Positions 46,141 to 57,564 are shown, counted from the stretch's first letter. The stretch is DNA of 64,000 bases from Isoetes taiwanensis (GCA_021234155.1 JAJEKV010000250.1:62001-126000); one strand, 5' to 3'. A program made the numbers and translations. Notes: generated by a model from the sequence alone, not told the origin.

Positions 46141-47376
46141 TAGGCCTTATGTGTTTAAGCAAGACAGGGATTAATCTAGACATGGTTAATCAGGACATGT
46201 GTTCTTTGTGGTTAATCAAGACATAGTCATAAGTGGGTAATTAAGACATTGGTTAATCTACACATAATTAATCAAGACATGTCTCTCTTGTGGTTAATTA
46301 GGACATAGTCCTTTAAGGTTAATCAAGACATTGGTCTTTCATGGTTAATCAGGACATAGGCCTATGTGATTAACATTGGTCCTAAGTGGTTAATCAGGAC
46401 ATGGTTAATGAAGACTTTGATCCTGTATAATTAATCAGGACATAGCCCCTATGTGGTTAATCAGGACATTGGTCTCAAATCGTTAATTAGGACATAGACC
46501 CTATGTGGTTAATCTGGACATAGGCCCTATGTGGTTAATCATGACATCTGTCTTTTTAATCAGGACACGTGTCCTTTGTGGTTAATCAGGACATTAGTCT
46601 TTCATGGTTAATCAGGACATAGGCCTATGTGGTTAATCAGGACATAGTCCTAAGCAGTTAATCAAGACAGTGGTTAATCTAGACATGGTTAATCAGGACA
46701 TGTGTCCTTTGTGATTAATCGGGACATTGGTCCTAAGTGGTTAATGAGGACATTAGTCCTATGTGGTTTTAATCAAGACATGTGGTTAATCAGGACATTG
46801 GTCCTAAATGGTTAATCTGGACATAGGCTCTATGTGGTCAATCAGGACATAGGCCTTATGTGGTTCATCTGGACATATACCCTTTAAGGTTAATCATGAC
46901 ATATGTCCTTTGTGGTTAATCGGGACATGTGTCCTTTAAGGTTAATCAGGACATAGGCCATATGTGGTTAATCAGGACATAGGCCTTATGTGGTTAATCA
47001 GGACATAGGCCCTATGTGGTTAATCTGGACATAGGCCCTATGTGGTTAATCTGGACATAGGCTCTATGTGGTTAATCTGGACATAGGCCTTATGTGGTTA
47101 ATCATGACATGTGTCCTTTGTGGTTAATCAAGACATGGTTAATCTAGACATTGTTAACCAGGACATGGTTAATCTAGACATGGTTAATCTAGACATGGTC
47201 CATGGTTAATCTAGACATGGTTAATCAGGACATGGTCCATGGTTAATCTAGACATGGTTAATCAGGACATAAGTGGTTAATCTAGACATGGTTAATCTAG
47301 ACATGAGTTAATCAGGGCATGTGGTTAATCAGGGCATGGTTAATAAAGACATGGCTTAATCATGACATGGTCCTTT
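46141..47376. repeat. Minisatellite, ~26-bp units (GGTTAATCAGGACATAGGCC type)
   Basis: About 1.2 kb of imperfect units. The long unit is GTGGTTAATCAGGACATAGG plus CCCTAT; variants replace the second half by TTGGTCCTAA or TGTGTCCTTT. A shorter 15-bp form, ATGGTTAATCTAGAC, dominates the right end (about 47130-47320). The long unit contains the palindrome ATAGGCCCTAT. Unit order is mosaic, so the array has grown by repeated local duplication. Confidence 0.95.
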
Positions 47377-47500
47377 CAGACCTAAAATTCTGACATGGTC
47401 CTTTCAGACCTAAAATTCAAAAATCTAAACATTATTGCAATATATACTACGTACATCTTTGAGGTGACTTACACCACTCCTTTTCTGCCACGTGTCATGA
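47377..47500. repeat. Short doublet after the minisatellite
   Basis: ACATGGTCCTTTCAGACCTA occurs twice in tandem at about 47366-47413, then AT-rich single-copy sequence leads to the gene-like remnant. Confidence 0.7.
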
Positions 47501-47555
47501 CTTGGTAGTGGGGTTTTGTTGGGTGGGTCATTCCTGCGCTACGAAGTTCTTGGCT

Positions 47556-48660
47556 ATGGCGAGCGCACAGACCAATTCTGGCGAGCAATCTTCAGACCAT
47601 GGCCTTGAATCTGATCATTCTTCTGAATCGGTTATGCAGGCAGATGAGGGCCCATCGAATCCAGGCTCTGAATCCCCCATTTGCCATCGGGAGGAGGCGT
47701 ACCGCCCTCGAGAGACCTCAAAGAATTCCCATCTGGAGGAGAAGGAGCCAGAAAAACCATAATGCATCCCGCCACGAGAGTAGTGAAGAAGGCAAGACAT
47801 GCCGGTCCCGGAACAGGGGCCCCGCCTCCCACCGTAGGTTGATGCCTTGCACTCAGGAGGACTTCGAAAATAGATGATGAGGCTTGGGAGCCGGAGGTAC
47901 TTTTACTCCAAGAAGCTTATGCAAGCATTGATGCCTGCTTCGTGGTTGTGCTTGGTCCTCGAAGGGAGAGAGTGACTCAAAAGCATCTTGCATGTGCCCA
48001 TGAGTGGCATGTTCAAAGTCGCGAGGGGCACCCAAGGGGAGAAGACCGGGTAGTGCAGCCCAAACAAGAAGAGACGACCGGTCCGTGACTGAAGTCAAGA
48101 TATCGGAAGTATAAGATTGATGCTCAATACAGGGTGGAGGATCAATCGAACTTTCGATTTTGAAGAGGTCAAAGGTAGATGCGCTTTTGATAGGAGCTCA
48201 ATTGGTGGAAAACTTGGCTAACGGGCCAGAAAAAAGAGGCTGCCATTCAGAGGTATGCAGAGGGGTATGTTGAGAGAAGAGCGCTGGAGTGGGACAGGGA
48301 CAAGAAAAAAAAGATGGCCCTGTACAAGAAAAATATTAAAGATGCATATAATATCGATTATCAATCAATCAAGGATTAGAATGAACAGGAATATGACAAA
48401 GAGATAAGAAATTGCATGGAAGAGTTACAGGCCGAGTTGCTGGGCTGCACTCCTGTCGACCCTTAACTCCACTATCCAAACTAACAGAAGATACAGGGAA
48501 AATCAGACTGGACATATCTATTGATGCTCCTGTTAAGGCAAAGGAGAAGATCCCTAAGTCTGAAACGGGGGATCCTAGCTCCCCAATTCGGCAAATCCCT
48601 GTCAATCTCGAAGAGTTTGAGGCCCCACAGAAGTGCCGGTGATTCTGCGAGGGCGGTACT
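47556..48660 (+). pseudogene. Unrecognised gene remnant with acidic/Ser-rich N-terminus
   Basis: From the ATG at 47556 the frame reads MASAQTNSGEQSSDHGLESD and stays open to 47762. Protein-like pieces then continue in other frames: HLEEKEPEKP, EAYASIDACFVVVLGPRRER, QRYAEGYVERRALEWDRDKK and KNIKDAYNIDYQSIKD, then EQEYDKEIRNCMEELQAELL. The composition (charged, helical) suggests coding ancestry, with several frameshifts and stops. I do not recognise the family. It may be an internal part of an unclassified transposon, as all neighbours are repeats. Confidence 0.4.
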
Positions 48661-50170
48661 AACTTTGAATTCAGATTTCCTGCTGAACTTTGATTTTTTT
48701 GTAGAAGGTGGAGGATCTGAACACCATGTTCAAGTTTGCTACGAAAAGGAAGGGCAAATCTACCAAAAAGGTCGGGTGTGCTCCATATCTTTCTTACAAT
48801 TGCCAATGGCCCCTCCATATACGAAGCCCTTTATGGGCATGGGCAGCAGAGAAGAGGGGGGAATTCGTCATCATGATGGCAGACGCTTGCAGTTTTGAGC
48901 ACCCTGGAACAGACCAGCCAGAGCGGATGTTTGCCTCCTGGGTCAACGAGCAATGTGGTGGCTCTTACATGATGTGAGTGTCCTGACCCCTTGTTTAGTT
49001 GTTCCTGATTTTTGAAAATCTAACAAAGTTAGCACAGGATTCTCTCTCACACAATTCGACTTGAAGAAAGAAAGAAGCATCAGTTCTTTCATCCCGGCCT
49101 TTTGGGTCTGTATGCGAATGGGGCACACCAACTATGGAGAAAACTAATCCCTCCAAAACCAGATGATTATCCTGAATTCTATTGGATCTCTGTATGCATG
49201 AAGTAAGTTATTTCTGATTGGTAGCTTAGCTTGTTGTTGCCACTTGCATTTTACCACAAAGCTCATTTGCATTTACCAAAATCTACAATAGCCTTATAAG
49301 AGATCCCGTATGATCCTCTGAGCCAGGGATAGGTTCTGTACGTACGAAATCTAAATTCCTGACGTATAAAGTTAAAAAATATGTATTTTTTTGAAAAAAC
49401 ATATTTTATGTATTTTTTAGTCGTCGGCCAGAAAAAAAAAAATTTGCATTATCGCGAAACCTTCGAAGCTTGGTGAAACCGGCGTCGCATAAATTTTTTT
49501 TTCTTGCGTTGGCGTCTGTAAAAAACATATTCAAATTTCAAAAAAAAAAAAAATTGTGCTTTATACAAGTTTCGTGTACGCGGTTTATAGGATTTCGCAC
49601 ACGCGAAATTCAAATTTCAAATTCGTCTGTGAAAAAAAAAGAAAAACCTTTTTTTTCGTGGCGAATCTCATTGTTTCAGCGTCTGAAAGTTTTTTAAGCG
49701 TCTGGCGATTTGTTTCTTTTTTTTTCGTTCGGCGTCGCAAAAATTTTGGCAAATATATTGCCTATCATACAATTCATCACGTATTCCATATAAAACATCA
49801 ACATATTGAACCTATCCCTGCTCTGAGCGCAACATGGTCCTCCTCTTTCTTATACAAGAAATGGTTGGCTTTTTCTATCTTCACCTTTTCTATCGCTTAT
49901 TACCTGCACCCTTAGCACCTTCTGTGAGCACTCTCAAAGTGACTAGGTAGTCTAAAGGTAGAGTGATTCGTACAAAAACCTGCTTGGCCTGGAGATCTTA
50001 TATTTTATTCATCTGCCCAGCATGTAGGTTAAGCAAGTTAAGTTCAAACATTGCACCACCACAAGCAGCTTCTCCAGCTGACCAAATAGAGAAGATTTTT
50101 CCCATCTTGCCTTGGGCGTGTTCCCTTCCATGGTGATAAAGCTACCCTGGATTCATAGTTTCCTATTTTT
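48661..50170. other. Unassigned, partly coding-like, then low complexity
   Basis: 48700-48980 has two overlapping plus-strand frames (for example EHPGTDQPERMFASWVNEQC) that may continue the remnant before it. From 49340 to 49760 the sequence is rich in A and T runs with repeated CGTC and GGCGTC motifs. Nothing further was recognised. Confidence 0.4.
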
Positions 50171-50330
50171 TCACACCAGCTTTACTGTCTGCCTTCTCAT
50201 ACCTATTTCTACAACAGATTCGAAGCGCTCTACAATATCATGAACTATATACAACAAACCCTTTTCTTCCTCTTCTTCTCTGCTATGAGAACCCTCCATT
50301 GTAAAACTTAGATCTTTGCTATTGTAAAAC

Positions 50331-50690
50331 TTAGATCTGTAACAAGGCTGTAGACTTAGTTGTTGTTTCAAGATTCTAAATGCTTAATCCAGAGTAGCTG
50401 CTATAAGATTCAAGATCATTTTTATTATATCTCCAATTTCTATCTTATTTATAAATGACCTGTTCAAGAAACTTTTTAGATCTCTATCCACTTCTTACAT
50501 GTGATTGAAGAAGGGGAAAGTCGTGATGTGTCCGGATTAGTCTTTGGAAGAGACACCCTGCTTTAGCGTGTTGGTAGAAGTCAGTAGGTGAGAAAAGCGA
50601 GGGAAGAGTTTGTAGCAGAATTCGGTTGAGAATTACCGAAAAACATAGTGGGCTTCGAAGTGGGGAAGGTCGGAAGGCCAGATGGGTGTA
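50331..50690 (-). pseudogene. Duplicated 3' end of the LecRK pseudogene
   Basis: In reverse complement it follows 30290-30640: the last codons (PTSKPTMFFGNS), the stop region, and the 3' UTR with GTAAGAAGTGGATAGAGATC and GGATTAAGCATTTAGAATCT. It ends where similarity to the receptor kinase body begins, so only the tail was copied. Orientation is opposite to the copy at 28.9-30.4 kb, 20 kb away. Confidence 0.85.
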
Positions 50691-50925
50691 AATATGGTAA
50701 TGCTACCCAAAAAAACGCGAAAGCACTTAGCACCTAAAGCACTTCCAAGCACTTAGCAACCCGTAGTTATACCTCCCACAATCTCGACCCTCGGTTCCTC
50801 GTAGCACCTAGCTTCCGGGCACCTTCTTTTTTTTTTTATCCCAATTTGTGTTTCTTTTTGCTCTTTTTTTCTCCGCTCACATCATAGATCAATTATCCGG
50901 AACTTACATTCGTGAATCGATTACA

Positions 50926-52830
50926 ATGGTAGAGGCGAGTTACGGTGAGGATTTGAAAGGATACACGGCCTTTCAAACCATGGTTTGCAGACCTCGAGCA
51001 GATTCAATTGGTACGGCAAATAATGTTACACAAGAACAATGGGAATCGGTTTGGCAAGAACCCCTCAATCCCAAGTCGAGAGAAGGTGGCACTAAAGTTC
51101 TTTGCTATTCACCACATCGAAGGCCAAATTGACGGTTTGTTAAGGATTCTTTATCCGGATGGGGTTTCAAACAATGAAGTCGAGGAAGCAATTTGCCCTT
51201 GCATTTGCTTGGGAAAATTGCCAAGAAGGTCTTGAAGATCCCGAAGGCCATCAAATCAATTGGGCTGCATATGGTGCCGCAGGGTTATGGTTTCACGGGC
51301 ATAGCGGCCGAGAGTTGTGGTGTTAAAGAGAAACAAGAAATTGATTCAAAGCCTCGCCGAGAGCAAAAGAGGTAGCAAGTAGTAAACTTGATCCGGACAA
51401 ACTTGAAACCGAATCTGCGAGATAGTGACGAGAGAATGCACGGAAAAACTTATGATCAAGAAAACTCGGATGGAAAAAGAAATCACGAGGATATAGTTGT
51501 TAGCTTTGGCGGTGAAGAAAAGTCAAATGACAAAATTTTTAAAAGGCTAACCCGAAAAAGACACAAACATGGAACAATTGAAATCTTGCTTGCTTGTTGA
51601 AAAGGGGCTGTTCATGACACGAGAAGTAGAAGGAAATAAAGGAGTTGGAGAGAAAGTTAATGTTTGAGGGTATCTGCGAGTCCATGGAGTCATTATGCGG
51701 ACACGGAGATCCAGATCTGATTTTGAAGAAGGGAAATTTGGAGGCGGGAATTAATTCAAGCTGGATGGTGACATCAAGGCGACCAAGGAATATGCAAAAA
51801 ACCTGACAGCCGGTCTAGGAGACATCAAGAATTCAACTTTCTCGCATCAACACCATCAAGAGAAATCTTCGGGTTTTTACAAAATTTTTGTAATGCTTGT
51901 GGTTTGGGATTTCCTGATAAGTACAAGCTTTCTTTAATTCTTGATTGCTCACATGAATATCATGTGATGTGTCTTTGCCTTGTTAAAGGAAGGCAAATGT
52001 TTGAAATGTGAATGCCCTAGTTCACGAAGACCTTTATGTTGAGCTTGGCTTGAGCATTCCATTGCGATTGGAGAGGTTGCTTCCTTTGATCCTAGATTAA
52101 GTTTGAAATCAGATTTGGGATCAAATACAGTCGGGCAATTGAAGATGTAGTAGATGTGCAATCGACCAATTGAAGTCCCCGATGTGCAATCGACCAATTG
52201 AAGTCCCCCTTCTACTAGCACGAAGAGAAGAAGGTTGAGACATGTGGAGGGATGATTCGATATTGAAACAGATAGAATGCAGGGTTGGTGACCCCAATGC
52301 GCTAAGAAGTGGCGATAAATTCGGGGAAGAAACAAAGGCACGCTTCGGATGAGGAGATTGAGTATGTCTTAGACACTCCAACCAGGAAGAAGCGAAGCAA
52401 GATCAAGAAGAAAAAGCTGATGTGGTTGTGAAGAAGGCGGGGAAGGAAAAGAAGACATTGAATAAAGAAGAGACTAGCAAAAGAAAGGAGGTGGCAAGGC
52501 CAAAGCAAAAATTCGGACCAAAGCCAAGGTTACTAGAAAGTATCCTTTGAGAAGGAGAGGTAAAAAGAATGATGGGAATGATGCGAGGGCAATGTAACTT
52601 GCAAGGCAATGAAGAAGAGGTTGAGAAGGATGTCATGGACAACATAAACTCAACCCTTGCTGATATTGGTCTGCGAGGGGTTTGAAAGTTCAAAAAGTTC
52701 ATGAAGAAGCGACCAATACTAGAACACGCACCAAATGTACAAGGCTGCGGCACTATCGTACAAGATAAAGGTACAAAACTTGCAAAAGCAATGATTGAAT
52801 CCATGAGGGGAAAAACAACATCCCCTTGAG
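50926..52830 (+). pseudogene. Unrecognised charged protein remnant
   Basis: From ATG 50926 pieces in changing frames read SYGEDLKGYTAFQTMV, KVALKFFAIHHIEGQIDGLL and FAWENCQEGLEDPEGHQINW plus AAYGAAGLWFHGHSGRELW. A Lys/Glu-rich section follows to about 52830 with VTRKYPLRRRGKKNDGNDAR. No family was recognised. It lies immediately upstream of the FCP1-like remnant in the same orientation, so both may be parts of one former gene, which I cannot prove. A 28-bp unit is duplicated at 52155-52210. Confidence 0.4.
52155..52210. repeat. 28-bp exact tandem doublet
   Basis: GATGTGCAATCGACCAATTG followed by AAGTCCCC occurs twice head to tail with no difference, so this duplication is recent. Confidence 0.9.
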
Positions 52831-53112
52831 CCGAATAATTCATTCTGATTGTTTAATTTGAATTCTTAAATTATTGTATTCATTATTTGAGTTGTCTTCG
52901 TAATCTTGGGGGAGTGACCAAGTAGTCCAAAGTGATGAGGACTTAAATGTATCCCAATTAACTTCGGGTCTTGTGCTTTTTAATTTAATCTCAATATTTG
53001 TACTTGAATTTGGGTGTGTATTCACTTGATTAATGTTGTGAATGTTAGGTCCTTTGAAGTACAAAGTGTAAATGTAGCTTCAAGTTTTTGCAGCGCCAAT
53101 TGTTATTAGGCA

Positions 53113-53810
53113 AAGAGATTGCTGATTCTAGATCTTAATGGCGTTCTCGTGAAGACCTTTAGAAGAAACAATCAATTGAGGGATGATCTTAAAAGATAAA
53201 CCCTCAATTATTAAAATCATCAACAACTAACAAAGTAGTTGTATTCAGGTAGGAGTACATGCTTTCTTGGAGGAAGCATCTTGCTGGTATGACTTAGCCA
53301 TTTGGTCCTCTATATGAGCAGATTTAATGTTCATGAGGTGCTTGATGTCCTATGTCCTGCTAAGAAAGACAAATTCATCTTCATTTGGGACTAGAGTTTA
53401 CGTGATGAGATGCCTTTCAAGTATCCTTTGGAGTCTTCTAATCCTATTTTTTATGAAGCCACTCCATAAGGTATATCGACTTTCACAGAGTATGGCGAGA
53501 AATGTAATTATTGCGGATGATGAGGTTTACAAGACATTTCTGTCCCCACCATTTACTTCCATCATGGTGCCTACTTTCACTGTCCCAACCGATGAAATTA
53601 CGGATGTTTATTTGCTTCCAATACTTTAGCGGGTGTCACATCTTTGAAGATACTTTATTTGTCTTGAAGAATAACACTAGAGCGAGAATGTTATACAAGT
53701 ATTTCCCAGGTGTTCTTGAAGAATTATTCCAGCGGGACATTGGGGCGGATAAGCTGGCGGTCAAAGCATCTTGCAGGGGGCGGTTCGATGGTTAGTTGAT
53801 GCACATGAAA
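53113..53810 (+). pseudogene. FCP1/NIF-like (HAD superfamily) phosphatase domain, decayed
   Basis: FCP1-homology phosphatases remove phosphate from RNA polymerase II tails and other proteins with a DxDx(T/V) motif. Here KRLLILDLNGVLVKTF (53113-53160) has Asp-Leu-Asn, so the second catalytic Asp is Asn. After a broken stretch come GVHAFLEEASCWYDLAIWSS (about 53252-53311), then KKDKFIFIWD (53364-53393), matching the family's LL(F/V)VWDQ step, PLHKVYRL, and NVIIADDEVYK (about 53501-53533), matching the late Asp-containing motif. Frameshifts and stops occur between these pieces. The order is diagnostic of the family. Confidence 0.7.
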
Positions 53811-54084
53811 TGTCTTGGTGCGGACCGGTTGGTTCATCTGAAGTTTTTAGATTCGATCTGGTATAAACTTTGTAAATTGCCTCAATTTTGTTACATAGAG
53901 GCATGTAACTATGTGAGTCTTGATTTGCCTCCATTTTGTCTGATACTATGAGAGTGGGATTTGCCTCCATTTTGTAACTACACAAGAATTTTGTACCATC
54001 TTGCAATGTAATATATCTTCATTCTCTTTCATTATGTGTTCATTATGAATTTTCTTGAAATTGCAAAGTTAAGCTGTGCGAGAT
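53811..54084. repeat. Short spaced repeats TTTGCCTCCATTTTGT
   Basis: The phrase TGCCTC(C/A)ATTTTGT occurs three times (about 53878, 53928 and 53969) in AT-rich sequence after the FCP1-like remnant. No gene. Confidence 0.6.
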
Positions 54085-54420
54085 GTTATGCTTTCCCAAT
54101 TCAAGAAAAATAGTTTAGACTATAAGACTCCTCCACGACCACAACCCAAACCTTTTGCAAATGATTTTAATCTTGGCGGGGAACTCAAAGGAGTTGAGAA
54201 GATGTGGATTGAATTTGGACTGAAGTATTGCATCGGACCTTGTTCATATTGATGACACCGACCAGGTCAAAATTTGGTCAATGTCCACGGCGAAGTCAAT
54301 TTTTTTTGAGACATGTCTAATTTTGGGAATTTTTGGACTCTACGAATAAAAAGCAAGATATGTAGAACTAATTTGAAAAGTAATCAAATCTTTGAAGAAC
54401 AAATGTGAACAGTAATCAAA
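54085..54420 (+). repeat. Dispersed repeat Y, copy 1
   Basis: Direct copy of about 60195-60530. Shared landmarks: TTTCCCAATTCAA, AAGACTCCT, CACAACC, TTTTGCAAATGATTTTAATC then TTGGC, and AATTGGTCAATGTCC-like sequence. Neither copy has a credible open frame. Confidence 0.7.
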
Positions 54421-55821
54421 TCTTTGTGGTGCGGATAATTGAAAAAAAAGAAATTTTTCACATTAATAACACAATAGCCAGGGTGCTCGAATTTAAAAGA
54501 CATCCCGAGGCACCGCAAAATTACAAAATTGGACAAAATTACAAAAGGATGAAGATGGATGGCCTACTCAAAATTGGTAGGTGTCTAAGTACTTGAAGTC
54601 TTCAAAGAAATCGGTTTGGATTATTGTCGGCTGGCAGGTACGGTCCACCATTCAACAACTTGTCAATGAGGAATTTTCGGGTTGCAAAGGTTGCCATATT
54701 TAGCAGAATCAAATTACCATAAGCATCTGCATGACCTCTATGATAGTAATAGCATTCTCTTGTAATGATCAAAGGCGGGCGAAGTCATGAGAGGGTTGTT
54801 CCTTTCTATGAAGTAGCATAAAGCCTTTGCCTGTTGGTAAGTTGCTTTACAAAATTCAAGCTGCCCATTTTTCTCCTTCTGCGGCTGCTTCGGTCCCTTA
54901 AATTGTACCGCTCTTATCACTTTCCTTCAAGACATGATCTATATGCTTTAGAAGATTCTCAAAAAGTCTCTTTCCTTTGCCTTTACCCGGTTCACGAAGA
55001 ACTAGCAAGCCCTGACCCACTTCAGTTTCTTGGTACGTGCAAAGCGGCCTTGCCTCTGCACAAAGTCCGGCTTTGTGTCCAAAGTTTTTGCAGCTTTCTA
55101 GGTATTGTTTGAAAAGCCTAGCGGTAGGAGGCCCTTGCCTTTTAAGGGAATCAATTCACGAGCAAATGTAGCATTTGTCTTGATCACATACCTCGGCTGT
55201 GGGGACCCACTGTGTACAAGAACTCCTCGATCATCGAGCTGGCAACACACCATCGGGCGGGTCTTTGGTTAAATTATCCCAAGCGAGGAGGATAAAAGGA
55301 GAAATAATCAAGCTTCGGCCATTTTTTCTTGACAAACGACTGTGAGATGGATCAAGCGGAGAGGCCGGGTAGATCAAAGGCGGAGATGGCGGCTTCTAGG
55401 TTAAAAAATTCGGAATGCATTTTGGGTTTAAAGAATTTGCCATTAAAGGCTGGCGAATGGGTAGGGAGAAAACAACAAGAAAGGGCAATTGAAGCAGAGA
55501 ATTCTCCAGCCTTGAAGAATTACGTCAAGCCAACAATTCTTGTTCAAATCTCCTCAATCCCTTCACCAACCTCCCGGCATGAAAATTAGGGGAATTAACC
55601 TCCCGGTCTACAGTCAAAATTTTGAAGACTCTACCTCCGGAAAAGCTTGTAACTTGATGGTAAGTCTTTGTAAGTGCTTTAAGTGCTTTAAGTGCTTTAA
55701 GTCAAATCGGAGAACATGCTAAAGACAACAAAAAAAAAAAAAGGGAAAATACCTTTTGATCCTGCGGTTTGCATCCATTATACTTCATCCATTACCTTCT
55801 ATGAGGTAGTTGGAATACTAC
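54421..55821. other. Unassigned; possible zinc-knuckle scrap and local duplications
   Basis: On the minus strand near 55040-55110 a segment reads SCKNFGHKAGLCAEARPLC, which recalls a CCHC knuckle of a LINE ORF1 or gag, but too little surrounds it for a call. AAGTGCTTT is tandemly repeated at 55671-55700. The block around 55610-55770 resembles 56455-56600 (GAAGACTC, AAGTCTTTGTAAGTGCTTT, AATACCTTTTGAT), a local duplication. Confidence 0.4.
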
Positions 55822-57420
55822 TCATGATTTGTTGGCAAGTGTCTTCATCCATGGTATACATGTTAGAGTCATCTTCATCCGGATACATGTCAAACTTTGT
55901 GATCTTACAAGATGGCTATAAACACTTGCCTCGGGTTTGTCCTCCATCAGCTCAAAATTTAGACTACACGGAATTTGTTTGTAATAAAGTCCAGAGACAA
56001 TAACTTCTTCTACCCCAAACACATTCCCCATCCATCCTTATAATTTTCTAGCAAAGTATTCTTTGCTTGAGGGCACCTAAGCACATAAAAATCTACCCCT
56101 TCTTCATTACCTTCTTGACATTTCACGGCAAAATTATCCCCCACTTCTATCATGGAACTCATTACATCATCTTCATCCTCTTCTTTTCCTCAATATCAAA
56201 CTCGGCCTCTTCTTCATTTTCAATGTTTGTCACATGTATTCCTAGGCTCCTTTAACCTCAACTCCTTTGTTCTCCCAATCACCAATTCGACTCACATACA
56301 CACATTTATCCCACTTGAATTGAATGCAATAGTTGCAAAAGCATGACAATGGTCTATAAGCTACCTTCAAAGAGTTTTCCTTGTCACATGGCACGATCAC
56401 GGTGAATCTTTGTTGTTCCCTTCAAGGTATGGCATTCAATTCTTTCAGATCTGTCAATGTTTGAAGACTCCACCTTCGAGAATAACTTTCAGTAACATCA
56501 AGTCTTTGTAAGTGCTTTTTAAGTCTTTGAATGAATTCAAGACCTTTGTCTAAAAACAACAAAAAAGGAATAATACCTTTTGATATCATTATCGGATGGA
56601 TGATTTTGAAAGTACAATTGGAGAAAATTAACAACCTCATGTGCACTGCGGTTTGCATCCATTGTACTTCATTTGCTCTTGAGTTAGTACCCTCTTTATA
56701 AGCTTTCCGGCACCATCATGCTCACCTTTGCCATGTGAGCTAGCAAAAAATTCCATAGGAGATCCTTACCCTTTCTCCCATAAAATCTACCAAGAAAATG
56801 GAATGGTCTTGAAGACTTGAGCTGTGAAGAACAGCCATCACTCCAAAATACATGTTTCTTATATTCAATTCCAATACTTTTGCAACCAATCGGCATGCAT
56901 TTGTAGACAATGTTGGACAAATTCTGTGTCATGTGTTTTGTCATCACTAATATAGAAATGAGTCTCCTTCACAATACCTTTGAGAGTTTGTTTTCTCTTC
57001 TCCTTGGCGGAGTCCTTGTTCTTCTTGTTCAAGCTCTCTTCCTCTCTCTTCCTTCTTTCTTTTCTTCTTCTTCTTCTTTCTTCATCCTCCTGTAAGTAAT
57101 ATGCACTAGAATTGATTTTTGTCGGTATGCCAATGAGCGAGTTGAGGCTTCTGTTGGATCTTAAATCCGTAATTTTACGCAAAGTCTATATGTGAAACAA
57201 TAGTATTATCATCTGGTATGGTTGCCAAGCATTTCTTGAATTCCTTAGCTTGCCAATGGGCTTTATAATTATGTGGAACAAAAGACTTCATAGTCTTTTT
57301 GCATGCTCATTAAATTCAAAAGGATTTGATCTTGTAGGCCAATCTAGTAACCTTTGCGGGTTTCTTAGATAGCTTGGCGATATTCTTTCTTTGGACTTCT
57401 TCTTGGACAGTTCAATGTCA
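55822..57420 (-). pseudogene. Transposase-like protein of an SDG/HGKG motif family, decayed
   Basis: Read from high to low coordinates. MKSFVPHNYKAHWQAKEFKK starts at 57291; next DNTIVSHIDFA with Asp at 57184-57186, then a TAA where a Glu codon would fit, NYGFKIQQ and LAHWHTD. A Lys/Glu-rich insert follows, then VKETHFYISDDKTHDTEFVQ and CLQMHADWLQ. After a frame change: KHVFWSDGCSSQLK (SDG at 56842-56834). After another: ASSHGKGEHDGAGKLIKR (about 56745-56690). Further on come YRPLSCFCNYCI, GDNFAVKCQ (about 56145-56119), GVDFYVLRC and the last open frame VEEVIVSGLYYKQI to 55822. I know this motif order from uncharacterised proteins of animals and plants and infer an RNase H-fold transposase. 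I give no family name. Confidence 0.65.
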
Positions 57421-57450
57421 AATGATTAGCTCAACTCCTAAAAAGTAATA

Positions 57451-57564
57451 TCTAGCATTATAGCGGGTTTTTTTGTGATTTTATACGGCTTTGTGGCATG
57501 GTTTTCATATGATTTCATGGGCGTATTGCACGAGACATACTAATCGGTACATCTAGAGTGCACC
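57451..57564 (+). repeat. R1/X terminal module
   Basis: TCTAGCATTATAGCGGGTTT to CATCTAGAGTGCACC, with TGGTTTTCATATGATTTC between. It matches the first ~120 bp of repeat X (63424-63540, and 35641-35777 inverted) and, more loosely, the start of R1. Here the module stands without the rest of X. Confidence 0.75.

Noticed and set aside
46141-47376. CRISPR-like array of short repeats
   Set aside because: Units are contiguous without unique spacers, differ from one another and lie in a plant nuclear context; it is a minisatellite.
55040-55110. CCHC zinc knuckle on the minus strand (CKNFGHKAGLC)
   Set aside because: The first Cys pair is incomplete and no DUF4283 or gag segment adjoins it; too weak to annotate as a LINE ORF1.
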